Shown: piece after piece, positions 7,976 through 17,283 of the stretch
How the letters are laid out: each line of letters opens with the position of its first letter
Numbering within the stretch: the stretch's first letter is position 1
NCBI RefSeq assembly: GCF_013408415.1
Contig: NZ_JACCAA010000001.1
Span: forward strand, 3,162,001 to 3,226,000
Direction: 5' to 3'
From: Nocardioides daedukensis
GTDB lineage: Bacteria; Actinomycetota; Actinomycetes; Propionibacteriales; Nocardioidaceae
DNA: 64,000 nt
Program-made: the position numbers and the translations under genes
Notes under the pieces: model-generated
The model's database searches: none
What the model was told of the DNA's origin: nothing
What the model saw: the letters and a program-made list of their open reading frames with translations, nothing else

Positions 7976-9577
7976 TCAGCGGAAGCGCAGTCGCTTGAGC
8001 ACCATCAATTGCTTGTTGGTCAGGTTCACGAACTTCTCCACACCCAACGACGGCGGCGGACCGAGTGGCACCAGACGCTGCGTCGCGCGGGTCTGGGACT
8101 CGGTGTACTTGCGGATCCCCTCGGCTCCGTGACGTCGACCCAGGCCGCTGTCACCCATCCCGCCCATGCCGGCCTCGATGGAGCCGGCAGCAGCAGCTGC
8201 CCCGTCATTGATGTTCACCGAGCCGGCACGCACCTTGCCGGCCAACCGGAACGCCTTGGCGGTGTCCTTCGACCAGATGCTGGCCGACAGGCCGTAGGTG
8301 CCCTCGTTGGCCTTGGCGATCGCCTCGTCATCCGAGGAGACCTTGTAGAGCGAGACGACCGGGCCGAAGGTCTCCTCGAGGCAGACCTCCATCGACTCGT
8401 CGACGCCCTCGAGCACGGTCGGCTCGTAGACGAACGGGCCGAGGTCCGGGCGAGCGGTGCCGCCGGTCAGGACCGTTGCGCCCTTGGCGACGGCGTCCTG
8501 CACGTGGGCGACGACGGCATCGAACTGGGCACGGGTGGCCAGCGAGCCGACGTCCACGGAGTAGTCGAACGACTGACCGAGTCCGAGTGCCTCGGTGCCG
8601 GCGACCAGTGCGTCACGGAACTCGTCGAAGACGTCCTCGTGCACGATCACCCGCTCGACGTGGATGCACATCTGGCCGGTGTTGCCGAACGCCGCGGCGA
8701 TGGTGCCTGCGGCCGCCTTCGCCACGTCGGCATCGGCCCGCACGATCAGCGGGTTCTTGCCACCGAGCTCCAGCGAGGCGGCGATCAACCGTTGGCCGGC
8801 GCGGGTGCCGACCGAGCGGCCGGTCTTCGTCGAGCCGGTGAAGCAGATGTGGTCGACCTCGTCGATCAGCGCGTCGCCGAGCACGCGCCCCGGACCGACC
8901 ACGATCTGCCACAGGTCGGTGGGCAGGCCGGCCTCGGCGAACAGTCGCCGGGTCCAGAGCAGGGTCAGGGCGGTCTGCGAGTCGGCCTTGCTGACCACGC
9001 CGTTGCCAGCCAGCAGCGCCGGGATCACGTCGCCCACGGCGAGGTAGAGCGGATAGTTCCACGGCGAGATCATCCCGATCACGCCCTTGGGCACCCGCAC
9101 CTCCTGCACCTTGGTCAGCCCCGGGACGGCACCGCGCACCCGGTTCGGCGCGAGGTAGCGGCGTCCGTGACGGGCATAGTGACGGGCGATGGTCGCCACC
9201 TGCAGGATCTCCTGCCAGGCGCTGAACCTGGCCTTGCCCATCTCCCACTGGATCAGGTCGAGCACCTCGGACTGACGCTCGACGAGCAGGTCGTGGAAGC
9301 GGAGCACCACGTCGGCACGACTGCTCCACGGCACGCTGTCCCAGGTGCGCTGGGCGCGCCGGGCCGCCGCGACTGCAGCCTTCACATCGGCACTGGTGCT
9401 GGCCGGGACGGTCGCGGTGAGCGACTCGTCGTATGGCGCGAACGCCTCGATGCTCTCGGTGCCCTCGGGGTCGCGCGCGATCACGTCGAACCAGGAACCC
9501 AGCAGCTCGTCGGTGACCCAGGCGGGCCGCACGGTCGTGGTGTCCGTGGTGGGTGCATCGGTGATGGTCGTGGTCAT
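7976..9577 (-). CDS. NAD(P)-dependent aldehyde dehydrogenase (succinate-semialdehyde dehydrogenase-like)
   Basis: 533 residues. ALDH superfamily motifs: SPWNYPLYLAVGDVIPALLAGN (about 175), GSTKTGR, catalytic E270 in LELGGKNP, catalytic C304 in NTGQMCIHVER, and LEETFGPVVSLYKV. The E-C distance is 34 residues, as normal. The GQMCIHVER context and the C-terminal tail VPLGPPPSLGVEKFVNLTNKQLMVLKR are those of actinobacterial enzymes usually labelled succinic-semialdehyde dehydrogenase. The physiological aldehyde in this operon may differ. The ATG at 9577 is six bases after the acyl-CoA synthetase stop. It is the last gene of the operon starting at 13852. Confidence 0.88.
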   Translation of the reverse strand: MTTTITDAPTTDTTTVRPAWVTDELLGSWFDVIARDPEGTESIEAFAPYDESLTATVPASTSADVKAAVAAARRAQRTWDSVPWSSRADVVLRFHDLLVERQSEVLDLIQWEMGKARFSAWQEILQVATIARHYARHGRRYLAPNRVRGAVPGLTKVQEVRVPKGVIGMISPWNYPLYLAVGDVIPALLAGNGVVSKADSQTALTLLWTRRLFAEAGLPTDLWQIVVGPGRVLGDALIDEVDHICFTGSTKTGRSVGTRAGQRLIAASLELGGKNPLIVRADADVAKAAAGTIAAAFGNTGQMCIHVERVIVHEDVFDEFRDALVAGTEALGLGQSFDYSVDVGSLATRAQFDAVVAHVQDAVAKGATVLTGGTARPDLGPFVYEPTVLEGVDESMEVCLEETFGPVVSLYKVSSDDEAIAKANEGTYGLSASIWSKDTAKAFRLAGKVRAGSVNINDGAAAAAGSIEAGMGGMGDSGLGRRHGAEGIRKYTESQTRATQRLVPLGPPPSLGVEKFVNLTNKQLMVLKRLRFR

Positions 9578-9582
9578 TCCGC

Positions 9583-11448
9583 TCACCCGCCGTAGAGGGC
9601 GTCGAGCACGTCGGAGTACTTCGTGTGCACCACGCGGCGCTTGAGCTTGAGGGTCGGGGTGAGCTCCTCGGACTCCGCGGTCCACTCGGCCGGCAGCAGC
9701 TCCCAGGTCTTGACCTGCTCGGGGCGCGAGAGCCGGGCGTTGGCGGCCTCGACGGCCTGGCCGACCATGGCGAGGATCTGCGGGTCCTGGGCCAGCTCGG
9801 CCAGCCCCTTGCCCTCGATGCCGAACTTGGCGGCGACCAGCGGAGCGATCTCCGGGTCCAGGGTCAGCACGGCCACGACGTAGGGCCGGCCCTCGCCGTA
9901 GACCAGCGCGTGCCCGACCAGCGGGCTCTCCTTGAGGTAGTTCTCGATGTTGGAGGGCGCGATGTTCTTGCCCGAGGAGGTGATGATCATTTCCTTCTTG
10001 CGATCCACCACCTTGAGGAAGCCGTCCTCGTCGAGCTCGCCGATGTCACCGGTGTGGACCCAGCCGTCGGAGTCGATGAGCTCGCGAGTGGCGTCGTCCT
10101 GGCGGTGGTAGCCGGTCATGGTCACCGGGCCGCGGGAGAGGATCTCGCCGTCCTCGGCGAGCTTGACCTCGATGCCCGCGAGCGGCCGGCCCACGGTGCC
10201 GAGGCGGAACGCGTCCGGACCGCAGGCGGTGATCGCCGACGAGGTCTCGGTCATCCCGTAGACGTCATAGATGCGCATGCCGAGACCGGCGAAGAAGCGG
10301 GCCACGTCCTCGGGCATCGGGGCAGCGGCACTGGCCGCCCACTCGACCCGGTCCAGGCCGAGCAGCGCGCGGAGCAGGCCGAGCACGGCACCGTCCATCG
10401 CCTCGAACTTCGCGGTCAGCTCGGGGGAGGGGGTGTTGCCGAACTGGAGTGCCTCGACATATTCGAGCCCGACCGCCATCGCCTGCTCGATGCCGGCGCG
10501 CTTGGCCTCGTCAGGCTCGGCGGCCAGGCGGGCGGAGACACCGGTGCGGATCTTCTCCCACACCCGCGGGACTCCGAAGAAGCGCGTGGGACGCACGTCG
10601 GCCAGCGCCCCGACCAGCAGGGACGGGTCGGAGATCAGGTGGACGTGGCCGCTCATGAACTGCGGGACGTACATGCCGAGGATGCGCTCGGCGATGTGCG
10701 CGAACGGCAGGTAGGAGATGGTGATCCCCGGCGTTTCGGTGCCGGCCGTCGTGGTCGAGCTGGCTGCCTCGTAGAGCACGTTGGCGTGACTGAGCACGAC
10801 GCCCTTGGGGTTGCCGGTGGTGCCGGAGGTGTAGAGGATCGTGACCGGCTGGTTGGGGGAGATCCCCTGCCAGCGGGCGTCGACCTCGACGGCGTTGGCC
10901 GAGCGGTACGCCGCGCCCGCGCTCGCCAGTGCCGACCAGGACCCGAACAGCTCGCCCTCGGGGGTGGCCGCGTCGTGGATGACGATGACCTTCTTGATGT
11001 TGTGCGCGCCGCCGGCGAGCACGCTCTCCCAGCGAGCGAGCTGGTCGGCGCCCTCGAGCACCACCACAGCCGGGTCGGCGTGGCCCACGACGTACTCGAT
11101 CTGGGTGGGAGAGAGGGTCGCATAGATCGACATCGGGGTCGCGCCGGCATGCACGGCCGCGAGGTCGGCGAGCACGTGCTCGGTCCGGCTCGAGGCCATC
11201 AGTGCCACGGTGTCGCCGGGCTCCACCCCCAGCTCGACCAGGCCAGCGGCCAGGTCGAGGGACGACTCGCGGACCTCACGCCAGGTGATCGTGCGCCACC
11301 CGGAGCCGTCCTCGCTGGTGATGCCGACCTTGTCGGAGTAGGCCGGCTGGTCGCCGAATGCCTCGGCGGTCCTCTGCAGGGCGGTGGCCAGGGTGAGGCC
11401 GGCGATCGATTCCTCGATCGCGTTGCGGGCGGTGATCACGTCGGTCAT
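9583..11448 (-). CDS. Long-chain fatty-acyl-CoA synthetase (AMP-forming)
   Basis: 621 residues, ANL adenylating superfamily of the FadD15/long-chain type. The AMP loop is ILYTSGTTGNPKGV near residue 205. Further motifs are YLPFAHIAERILGMY, VYGMTETSSA (A5), GWVHTGDIGELDEDGFLKVVDRKKE (A7-A8) and ITSSGKNIAPSNIEN, with the adenylation lysine in LTPTLKLKRRVV near the end. It activates a fatty or other carboxylic acid to its CoA thioester with ATP. It lies third in an operon behind two acyl-CoA dehydrogenases and 135 nt short of nothing but the aldehyde dehydrogenase downstream, consistent with beta-oxidation of an imported acid. Confidence 0.93.
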   Translation of the reverse strand: MTDVITARNAIEESIAGLTLATALQRTAEAFGDQPAYSDKVGITSEDGSGWRTITWREVRESSLDLAAGLVELGVEPGDTVALMASSRTEHVLADLAAVHAGATPMSIYATLSPTQIEYVVGHADPAVVVLEGADQLARWESVLAGGAHNIKKVIVIHDAATPEGELFGSWSALASAGAAYRSANAVEVDARWQGISPNQPVTILYTSGTTGNPKGVVLSHANVLYEAASSTTTAGTETPGITISYLPFAHIAERILGMYVPQFMSGHVHLISDPSLLVGALADVRPTRFFGVPRVWEKIRTGVSARLAAEPDEAKRAGIEQAMAVGLEYVEALQFGNTPSPELTAKFEAMDGAVLGLLRALLGLDRVEWAASAAAPMPEDVARFFAGLGMRIYDVYGMTETSSAITACGPDAFRLGTVGRPLAGIEVKLAEDGEILSRGPVTMTGYHRQDDATRELIDSDGWVHTGDIGELDEDGFLKVVDRKKEMIITSSGKNIAPSNIENYLKESPLVGHALVYGEGRPYVVAVLTLDPEIAPLVAAKFGIEGKGLAELAQDPQILAMVGQAVEAANARLSRPEQVKTWELLPAEWTAESEELTPTLKLKRRVVHTKYSDVLDALYGG

Positions 11449-11496
11449 GGCGGTTGCATCTCCTGGTGTGCGACGAGTCGGGCGGGGTTGGGTGGG

Positions 11497-12675
11497 TCAG
11501 TAGCTCTTCGGCAGTCCGAGCATCTGGGTGCCGATGTGGGCGAGCACTAGCTGTTCCGAGACCGGGATGTTCTTGCCGATCCGGGCGTCACGGAACATCC
11601 GCTCGATCGGATATTCCTTGGAGTAGGCCATCCCGCCCAGCGTCTGGAACGCCTGGTCGGCTGCTTCCCACGCCACCTGGGCGCCGGTCAGCTTGGCGAC
11701 GTTGGCCTCGTTGCCGCACGGCTTGCCCTGGTCGAAGAGCCAGGCCGCCTTGTAGGTCATCAGACGACCGAGCTCGGCCTTGGCCTTGATCTGCGCGAGC
11801 GGGAACTGGAGCCCCTGGTTCGCGCCGATCTGGCGGCCGAAGACCTCTCGCTCCTTGGCATAGGCGACGGCCACGTCGAGGGCTGCCTCGGCCGAGCCGA
11901 CACCACCGGACGCGGCCAGGATGCGCTCGGGGTTGAGCACGTCCCAGAGCACCCCGAACCCGGCGTCGACCTCGCCGATGACGTTGCGCGCCGGGACCCG
12001 CACGTCGTCGAAGAAGACCTGGCTGGACTTGAGGATGTTGCTGCCCATCTTCGGGATCGGCGTGTAGGAGAGGGTCCCTGCGGCCAGGGCCTCCTTGACG
12101 TCGATCAGGAAGAGCGTGAAGCCGTTGGTGCGTGGCTTCGCGTCGGCTGCCGGGATGGTGCGGGTGACCGCAACCATCCAGTCGGCGTTCTCCACGTTGG
12201 AGATCCAGATCTTCTGGCCCTTGATCAACCAGTCGTCACCGTCGCGTCGGGCTGCCGTCGAGATCGCGATGGCGTTGGAGCCGGCGTCCGGCTCGGTCAG
12301 CGCCAGGCAGAACTGGGTGCGACCGGCGGCGAGGCCCGGCAGGATCTCCTGCTTCTGCTCCTCGGTGCCGTGACGGGTCAGCGTCATCGCACCGAAGCCC
12401 GGCGTGGTGATGTAGAAGAACGTGCCCGCGGTTCCGCCCGAGGCGCACAGCGTCTCGTTGGCCACCGCAAGCTCGAGGAGGCCCTGGCCACCGCCGCCGT
12501 ACTCCTCGGGCACCGAGATGCCGAACCAGCCTCCGTCGGCGAGGTCGGTGAAGACCTCGGTGGGGAAGCGGTGTTCCTCCTCGCACTTCGACCAGTAGGC
12601 GTTGTCGTACTTCTTCGCGACGGCGGCGACGCCGTCGCGGACCGCCAGCGCGGTCTCGGGGAGCTCAAAGTCCAT
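11497..12675 (-). CDS. Acyl-CoA dehydrogenase
   Basis: 392 residues, standard length. The N-terminal alpha domain begins MDFELPETALAVRDGVAAVA. The flavin motifs are CLALTEPDAGSNA and IKGQKIWISNVENADW, then RVPARNVIGEVDAGFGVLWDVLNPERILAA. The C-terminal four-helix domain ends AYSKEYPIERMFRDARIGKNIPVSEQLVLAHIG. It would desaturate an acyl-CoA to the 2-enoyl-CoA using FAD and pass electrons to ETF. The catalytic-base position reads RIGKNIPVSEQ, where many family members have YEGTxEIQ; the glutamate alignment is uncertain, so substrate class (for example branched or steroid side chain) is open. 28-bp gap from the upstream dehydrogenase. Confidence 0.92.
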   Translation of the reverse strand: MDFELPETALAVRDGVAAVAKKYDNAYWSKCEEEHRFPTEVFTDLADGGWFGISVPEEYGGGGQGLLELAVANETLCASGGTAGTFFYITTPGFGAMTLTRHGTEEQKQEILPGLAAGRTQFCLALTEPDAGSNAIAISTAARRDGDDWLIKGQKIWISNVENADWMVAVTRTIPAADAKPRTNGFTLFLIDVKEALAAGTLSYTPIPKMGSNILKSSQVFFDDVRVPARNVIGEVDAGFGVLWDVLNPERILAASGGVGSAEAALDVAVAYAKEREVFGRQIGANQGLQFPLAQIKAKAELGRLMTYKAAWLFDQGKPCGNEANVAKLTGAQVAWEAADQAFQTLGGMAYSKEYPIERMFRDARIGKNIPVSEQLVLAHIGTQMLGLPKSY

Positions 12676-12703
12676 GGCAGTGGTCCAGGTCCTCGTCGTC
12701 GGG

Positions 12704-13852
12704 TCAGAGACCGAGCGAGCGACCGATGATCTCCTTCTGGATCTCGGTCGTTCCGCCGTAGATGGTGGAGATGCGGGAGTCCAGGTAGGCCTTGGCGACC
12801 GGGTATTCCATCATGTAGCCGTAGCCACCGTGGAGCTGGACGGCCTGGTTGACCAGCTTGTTCTGCAGCTCGGTCGCCCAGTACTTCGCCATCGAGGCGC
12901 CGGTGGCGTCGAGCTCGCCCTTGATGTGCCTGGAGATGCAGTCGTCCAGGAAGACGCGGGTGATCCGAGCCTCGGTGGCCATCTCGGCAACCAGGAAGCG
13001 GGTGTTCTGGAACTTGCCGATCGGCTTGCCGAACGCCTCACGGGTCTTGGCGTAGTCCAGGCAGATCTCGACCATGTAGTCACAGGCGGCAGCGGCCTGG
13101 GCGGCGATGATCAGTCGCTCCTGGGGCAGGTTCATCATCAGCGAGATGAAGCCGGAGCCCTCCTCGCCGAGCAGGTTCTCCTTGGGCACGATGACGTCGC
13201 TGAAGGAGAGCTCGGCGGTGTCCTGGGCGTGCAGGCCGATCTTGTCGAGGTTGCGACCGCGCTCGAAGCCCTCCATACCGCGCTCGACGACGAGCAGGCT
13301 GATGCCCTGGTGGCCGGCATCGGGGTTGGTGCGGGCGACGACGATGACCAGGTCGGCGTTGATGCCGTTGGAGATGAAGGTCTTGGAGCCGTTGAGGACG
13401 TAGTGGTCGCCCTTGTCGACTGCCGAGGTGCGGATGCCCTGCAGGTCGCTGCCTGCGCCCGGCTCGGTCATCGCGATGGCGGTGATCGTCTCACCGGTCA
13501 CGCAACCGGGGAGCCAGCGCTTCTTCTGCTCCTCGTTGGCCAGGCTGGACAGGTAGGGAACGATGATGTCGGTGTGCACCGAGAAGCCGGGCCCGCTGGT
13601 GCCTGCGCGGGTCTGCTCCTCGGAGAGGATCACGTTGTAGCGGAAGTCGTCGACGCCCGGGCCGCCGAACTCCTCGGCGACGTCGAAGCAGAGCAGACCG
13701 GCCTCGCCGGCCTTGAGCCACAGGTCGCGCGGCACGATGCCGTCCTTCTCCCACTGGTCGTGGTGCGGGGCGACCTCCTTCTCGAAGAAGGTGCGTGCGC
13801 TCTGGCGGAAGGCTTCGTGCTCGGCGTCGAAGATCTCGCGGGTGGTGCTCAT
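12704..13852 (-). CDS. Acyl-CoA dehydrogenase, first gene of catabolic operon
   Basis: 382 residues. FAD motifs IAMTEPGAGSDLQGIRT and LNGSKTFISNGINADL, then IVPKENLLGEEGSGFISLMMNLPQERL. The C-terminal end STIYGGTTEIQKEIIGRSLGL has the usual GTTEIQ context for the long-chain class catalytic glutamate region. It heads the leftward operon acyl-CoA dehydrogenase - acyl-CoA dehydrogenase - acyl-CoA synthetase - aldehyde dehydrogenase. It is separated from the end of the mce operon by 86 bp that hold a perfect copy of the shared 17-bp operator, so it has its own promoter. Homodimer or heteromer with the next dehydrogenase is possible; paired dehydrogenases forming heterotetramers are known in steroid catabolism. 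Confidence 0.93.
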   Translation of the reverse strand: MSTTREIFDAEHEAFRQSARTFFEKEVAPHHDQWEKDGIVPRDLWLKAGEAGLLCFDVAEEFGGPGVDDFRYNVILSEEQTRAGTSGPGFSVHTDIIVPYLSSLANEEQKKRWLPGCVTGETITAIAMTEPGAGSDLQGIRTSAVDKGDHYVLNGSKTFISNGINADLVIVVARTNPDAGHQGISLLVVERGMEGFERGRNLDKIGLHAQDTAELSFSDVIVPKENLLGEEGSGFISLMMNLPQERLIIAAQAAAACDYMVEICLDYAKTREAFGKPIGKFQNTRFLVAEMATEARITRVFLDDCISRHIKGELDATGASMAKYWATELQNKLVNQAVQLHGGYGYMMEYPVAKAYLDSRISTIYGGTTEIQKEIIGRSLGL

Positions 13853-13895
13853 TGCTGGTGGCTCCTCAGGGTTTTCATGGGTAACAGCTCAACCG

Positions 13896-13912
13896 TGACA
13901 GTATCACTGTCA
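13896..13912. promoter_or_regulatory. Perfect palindromic operator TGACAGT-ATC-ACTGTCA before the catabolic operon
   Basis: Exact 7-3-7 palindrome centred 52 bp upstream of the ATG at 13852. On the minus strand it contains TACTGT, a TANNNT -10 candidate, so a bound factor would cover the promoter. It is the best copy of the motif shared with sites at 7036-7066, 22100, 22183 and 24929. Confidence 0.75.
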
Positions 13913-13938
13913 GTATGCAAGAGGCTGGCTCTGATTGC

Positions 13939-15027
13939 TCAGGGGATGGGCACGTTCTGCGCCCCGCGCTGGCCCACCTTCGGATTCGTCGAGCTGCACT
14001 TCGCGGTCGAGTCCGGGGTGCGACGGGTGGTCACGTGCGGATCCCTGCGGTCGATGCCGTAGTCACAGTTCTTCAGGACCTTCGGCACCAGGAGCACCCG
14101 GCCGGTGCCGCCACGGGTGCTGCCAGCCATCGCATCGAGCTGCCCGGGCAGCCAGAGCAGCCAGTGCCGCAGGCCTTTGACCCTGGAGGCGGACATCTTG
14201 GCGAGCGGGCCTGCGGTGGAAAGCAGGTCGGTCAGGACCGGCTCGGTCTCCTTCCACAGCTCGTGCACGTCGGCCACGACGGGCCCGGCGGTGGCGATCA
14301 GGTGGCCGACCACCGGGGTCGCCCGCTTGATCTCGGCACTGATCGCGCGGAGGTTCCGCGCGGTGGTGCGCAGCTCGCCGGCGCGCTCCTTCACGGTGCT
14401 CAGCGGCACCTTCGCCGCCTTCAGCGTGCGCACCATGTCCGGCTCGATCGTCAGCATCAGGTCGACGGCCTGCTCCATCTCGATCGTCAACGAGCGCAGG
14501 TCCGCGGCTCCGTCACCGAATGCCGCGTCGGCCTCGGTGGCGATCGTCTCGATGTCCTCGATGTCGATGCGCTTCATCAGTGACTGGGCGTCGGCGAGCA
14601 CCTGCGGCATCGGCATCGGCAGCGTGGTCCGATCGCGGGCCACCGTGCTGCCGTCGTCGAGGTAGGGGCCCTTGTCGGTGTTCGGCTCGATGTTGATGTA
14701 TTGCTCACCGACGGCGGACAGGTTGCGGACGTTGAACGTGCTGTCCATCGGCACCTTGATGCCTTCGTCGATCTCGATCTCGGCCACCACCCCGTCGGGG
14801 CTGAGCCGGACCTCCTTCACCTGGCCGACCTGCTGGCCGCGGTAGTTCACCGTGGACTGGCCGTGCAGCCCGCCGGCGCCCTCGAGCTCGACGGTGACCC
14901 GGTAGGGCGAGCTGAACAGCCCGCCGCCGACGACGATGTCGGTGACATAGAAGGTGCCGGACACCACGATGGCGAGGAGCAGGATCTGGGCGATGCGCAC
15001 CCGCCTGCGGACTTCGGCGTACCCCAT
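13939..15027 (-). CDS. mceF: MceF-type substrate-binding protein, last gene of mce operon
   Basis: 362 residues. One N-terminal membrane anchor (IAQILLLAIVVSGTFYV, about residues 12-30), then an MlaD/MCE beta-barrel domain (about 40-115: YRVTVELEGAGGLHGQSTVNYRGQQVGQVKEV... EQYINIEP), then a long helical region that in Mce proteins builds the hexameric periplasm-spanning tube. It is the sixth of six Mce paralogues in line. The start is one base after the MceE stop. Transport is of hydrophobic substrates (fatty acids, sterols) in mycobacteria; the substrate here is unknown. The C-terminus is short and basic (RRTPDSTAKCSSTNPKVGQRG). Confidence 0.9.
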   Translation of the reverse strand: MGYAEVRRRVRIAQILLLAIVVSGTFYVTDIVVGGGLFSSPYRVTVELEGAGGLHGQSTVNYRGQQVGQVKEVRLSPDGVVAEIEIDEGIKVPMDSTFNVRNLSAVGEQYINIEPNTDKGPYLDDGSTVARDRTTLPMPMPQVLADAQSLMKRIDIEDIETIATEADAAFGDGAADLRSLTIEMEQAVDLMLTIEPDMVRTLKAAKVPLSTVKERAGELRTTARNLRAISAEIKRATPVVGHLIATAGPVVADVHELWKETEPVLTDLLSTAGPLAKMSASRVKGLRHWLLWLPGQLDAMAGSTRGGTGRVLLVPKVLKNCDYGIDRRDPHVTTRRTPDSTAKCSSTNPKVGQRGAQNVPIP

Positions 15028-15028
15028 C

Positions 15029-16132
15029 TCAGCGCCCTCCCGTCGCGAGGCCCTGCAACGAGCTGAGCAAGTCGTCCAGGCTGGGCAGGCCGAGGTCCGG
15101 AAGGTTCAGGTCGGGCAGTCCCGGCGGATCCTCGGTGTCGGGCACGTCGGGGTCCTTCGGGGTGGTCTGTCCGGGCAGCGGGTTGAGCGCGTCCGGGTCG
15201 AGCAGGAAGGTCAGGTCGAAGTTGGAGAAGTCGCCGGGCGAGGCGGCATCGGTCTTCGAGCCGAACGCGATCAGGCCACGGAAGCTTCTGGTCAGCGTGT
15301 CCTGGCTGCGCACCAGCACGTCCAGCACGGGTCCTGCATCCTGCAGCGCCTTGACCAGGTCGGTCTTGGTGGACGTGAGCAGCTCGGCGCTGCTCTTCGC
15401 CAGCGGGCCGACGGACTTCAGCAGAGCGAGGAGCTCCTTGCGTTGACCGGAGATGGCGGTGACCGCCGGGGTGAGTACGTCGACCGCATCCACCAGGCCG
15501 GGGGTGTCCTCGGCCAGCTGTTGGCTCACGGTGTCGATCCGGTCGAGGCTGCTCTCGAAGAGCTCGGTGTGGTCGTTGAGTCCGGTGACCACGCTGTTGA
15601 GGCGCCCCATCAGCTCGCGTACGTCACCGGTGTTCTGGTCGAGGGCGATGTTGACCTCGTCGATGATGGTCTTGATGTCGGCGAAGCTGCCACCGGTGAC
15701 GACCACCGAGAGGCTCGCGAGCAGGTCCGCGACGTCGGGTGACTTCGTGGTGTTGGCCAACGGGATCACCGAGCCCTCGGGGAGGTTCTCGCCCTTGCCG
15801 TCGATGAGCTCGACGAAGGCGGTGCCCATCGGCGAGGTCAGCCGGATCTCCGCCCGACCTCCAGCCCGCAGCGGTTGGTCCTCGATGATCTTCATCTTCA
15901 CGTGTGCCGCGTAGTCCTCCACCCTCACCGAGGTCACCTGGCCGACGGTGGCGCCGTCCATCTTCACGGGCGAGTCGACGGGCAGGTTGAGGGCACTCTC
16001 GAAGACCGCCTCGACCTCATAGGTCGGCCCGCTGACGAGCGAGGGGAGGGGGACGTCCTGCAGGCTCAAGGAGCAGCCCCCGCCGGCCATGACCAGGCAG
16101 AGCGCCGCCGCTGTGGCGATCCGGCGGATCAT
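15029..16132 (-). CDS. mceE: MceE-type lipoprotein
   Basis: 367 residues. A lipoprotein signal (MIRRIATAAALCLVMAGGGC) with the lipobox cysteine at about residue 20, as expected for the fifth (MceE/LprK) subunit. The MCE domain (about 35-120) contains SPVKMDGATVGQVTSVRVEDYAAHVKMK and MGTAFVELID, followed by helical repeats. A proline-rich tail (PLPGQTTPKDPDVPDTEDPPG) ends in short leucine/aspartate repeats (PDLNLPDLGLPSLDDLLSS). ATG overlaps the MceD stop (ATGA). It anchors the Mce complex to the membrane by its lipid. Confidence 0.92.
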   Translation of the reverse strand: MIRRIATAAALCLVMAGGGCSLSLQDVPLPSLVSGPTYEVEAVFESALNLPVDSPVKMDGATVGQVTSVRVEDYAAHVKMKIIEDQPLRAGGRAEIRLTSPMGTAFVELIDGKGENLPEGSVIPLANTTKSPDVADLLASLSVVVTGGSFADIKTIIDEVNIALDQNTGDVRELMGRLNSVVTGLNDHTELFESSLDRIDTVSQQLAEDTPGLVDAVDVLTPAVTAISGQRKELLALLKSVGPLAKSSAELLTSTKTDLVKALQDAGPVLDVLVRSQDTLTRSFRGLIAFGSKTDAASPGDFSNFDLTFLLDPDALNPLPGQTTPKDPDVPDTEDPPGLPDLNLPDLGLPSLDDLLSSLQGLATGGR

Positions 16133-17283
16133 GGGATGTCCCCGGGGATGACTCCGGCGATGAGATCGAACAGCGGGTCCAGTGCCCCGGTGCCGTCCTC
16201 GTTGAGCAGGAGGTCGCAGGCAGGCAGGTTGAGCTGCTTGCAGAAGTAGTTGCGGAACGACGGGGAGAGCGGACCGGTGTCGGTGTTGAACTGGACCCGC
16301 AGGCGTCCGGTGCGCTGGTCGTAGGCGCGGGTCAGGTTCTCGGCCAGGGTGGGGGCGGTGTCGAAGGCCTCGGTGAGGGAGTCCTGTCGCTTGCGGATCA
16401 CCTTGGTGATCTCCAGCGACTTGGCCAGGTCCTTGCCGATGACCTTGCGGTTCTTGGACACGAACGTGTCCACGACGGAGGTGAGCGAGTCCAGGGCCCG
16501 GATCGTCGAGGTGATGCTCTTGCGCTGCTTGGCGACCACCGTGCTGGTGGTCGAGACGTCGCTCGAGAAGGCCCGGATCGTCTTGTCGCGCGCCTTGATC
16601 GCCTCGGTCAGGGTGGCCAGGTTGCTCGACACCCGGGTGAGGTCGTCGCCGTTGTTGTTGATCGTCCGCAGTGCCTTCTCGCCGGCCACCATCGCGTCGC
16701 GGGTGCGGGCGCCGTTGCCGTCCATCGTGCGGGCGGCGACCGAGAGCAGGTCGCCGACGTCCTTGCCTCCGGGAGTGGTGGAGTTCAGCGCATTGACCAG
16801 GTCGTCGATGGAGGCGACCACCTGGTCCATGTTGGCGGGACTGCGGGTGTGCGTGGCCTCGATGTGGGCCCCGCTCGCCAGTTGCGGACCGCCGGTGTAG
16901 GCCGGGCCGAGCTCGATGTAGCGGTCGGTCACCAGGGACGACTGGAGCACGGTGGCGCCCGCCTCGGCGGGGATCTCGGAGTCGGGGGCGATCTCGATGG
17001 TCACCTCCATCGTGGTGCCGCCCGGCTCGATCGACGTCACCTCACCGATCGGGACGCCGAGGTAGACCACCTCGTTGCCGACGTAGAGCCCGGTGGTGTC
17101 CTTGAAGTCGGCGGTGATGACGATCGGCTCATCGGCTGAGGTCCGCCACCAGGCGAGGGCGGCGACCAGGGTCACGAGGACGACAGCCACGGCCACTCTG
17201 GGCAGGGTCACTCTGGGCAGGGTCAGCTTGGGCAGGGTCATCTGCCGCAGGGGTCTTTTCAGGGCGGACAGCCGGTCGCGCAT
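16129..17283 (-). CDS. mceD: MceD-type substrate-binding protein
   Basis: 384 residues from the ATG at 17281-17283, which overlaps the MceC stop by one base (TGATG); a longer open frame upstream lies inside mceC. The basic N-terminus contains a leucine/threonine-proline tandem (TLPKLTLPRVTLPRV) before the membrane segment VAVAVVLVTLVAALAW. The MCE domain starts PIVITADFKDTTGLYVGNEVVYLGVPIGEVTSIE. A long helical part and a C-terminal pair of cysteines (FCKQLNLPACDLLL) follow, as in other MceD proteins. Fourth Mce gene of the operon. Confidence 0.9.
   Translation of the reverse strand: MRDRLSALKRPLRQMTLPKLTLPRVTLPRVAVAVVLVTLVAALAWWRTSADEPIVITADFKDTTGLYVGNEVVYLGVPIGEVTSIEPGGTTMEVTIEIAPDSEIPAEAGATVLQSSLVTDRYIELGPAYTGGPQLASGAHIEATHTRSPANMDQVVASIDDLVNALNSTTPGGKDVGDLLSVAARTMDGNGARTRDAMVAGEKALRTINNNGDDLTRVSSNLATLTEAIKARDKTIRAFSSDVSTTSTVVAKQRKSITSTIRALDSLTSVVDTFVSKNRKVIGKDLAKSLEITKVIRKRQDSLTEAFDTAPTLAENLTRAYDQRTGRLRVQFNTDTGPLSPSFRNYFCKQLNLPACDLLLNEDGTGALDPLFDLIAGVIPGDIP

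Noticed and set aside
7556..11550. Long plus-strand open frames across the aldehyde dehydrogenase and acyl-CoA synthetase genes
   Set aside because: They are shadows of the minus-strand genes with repetitive, unprotein-like composition and no start signals.
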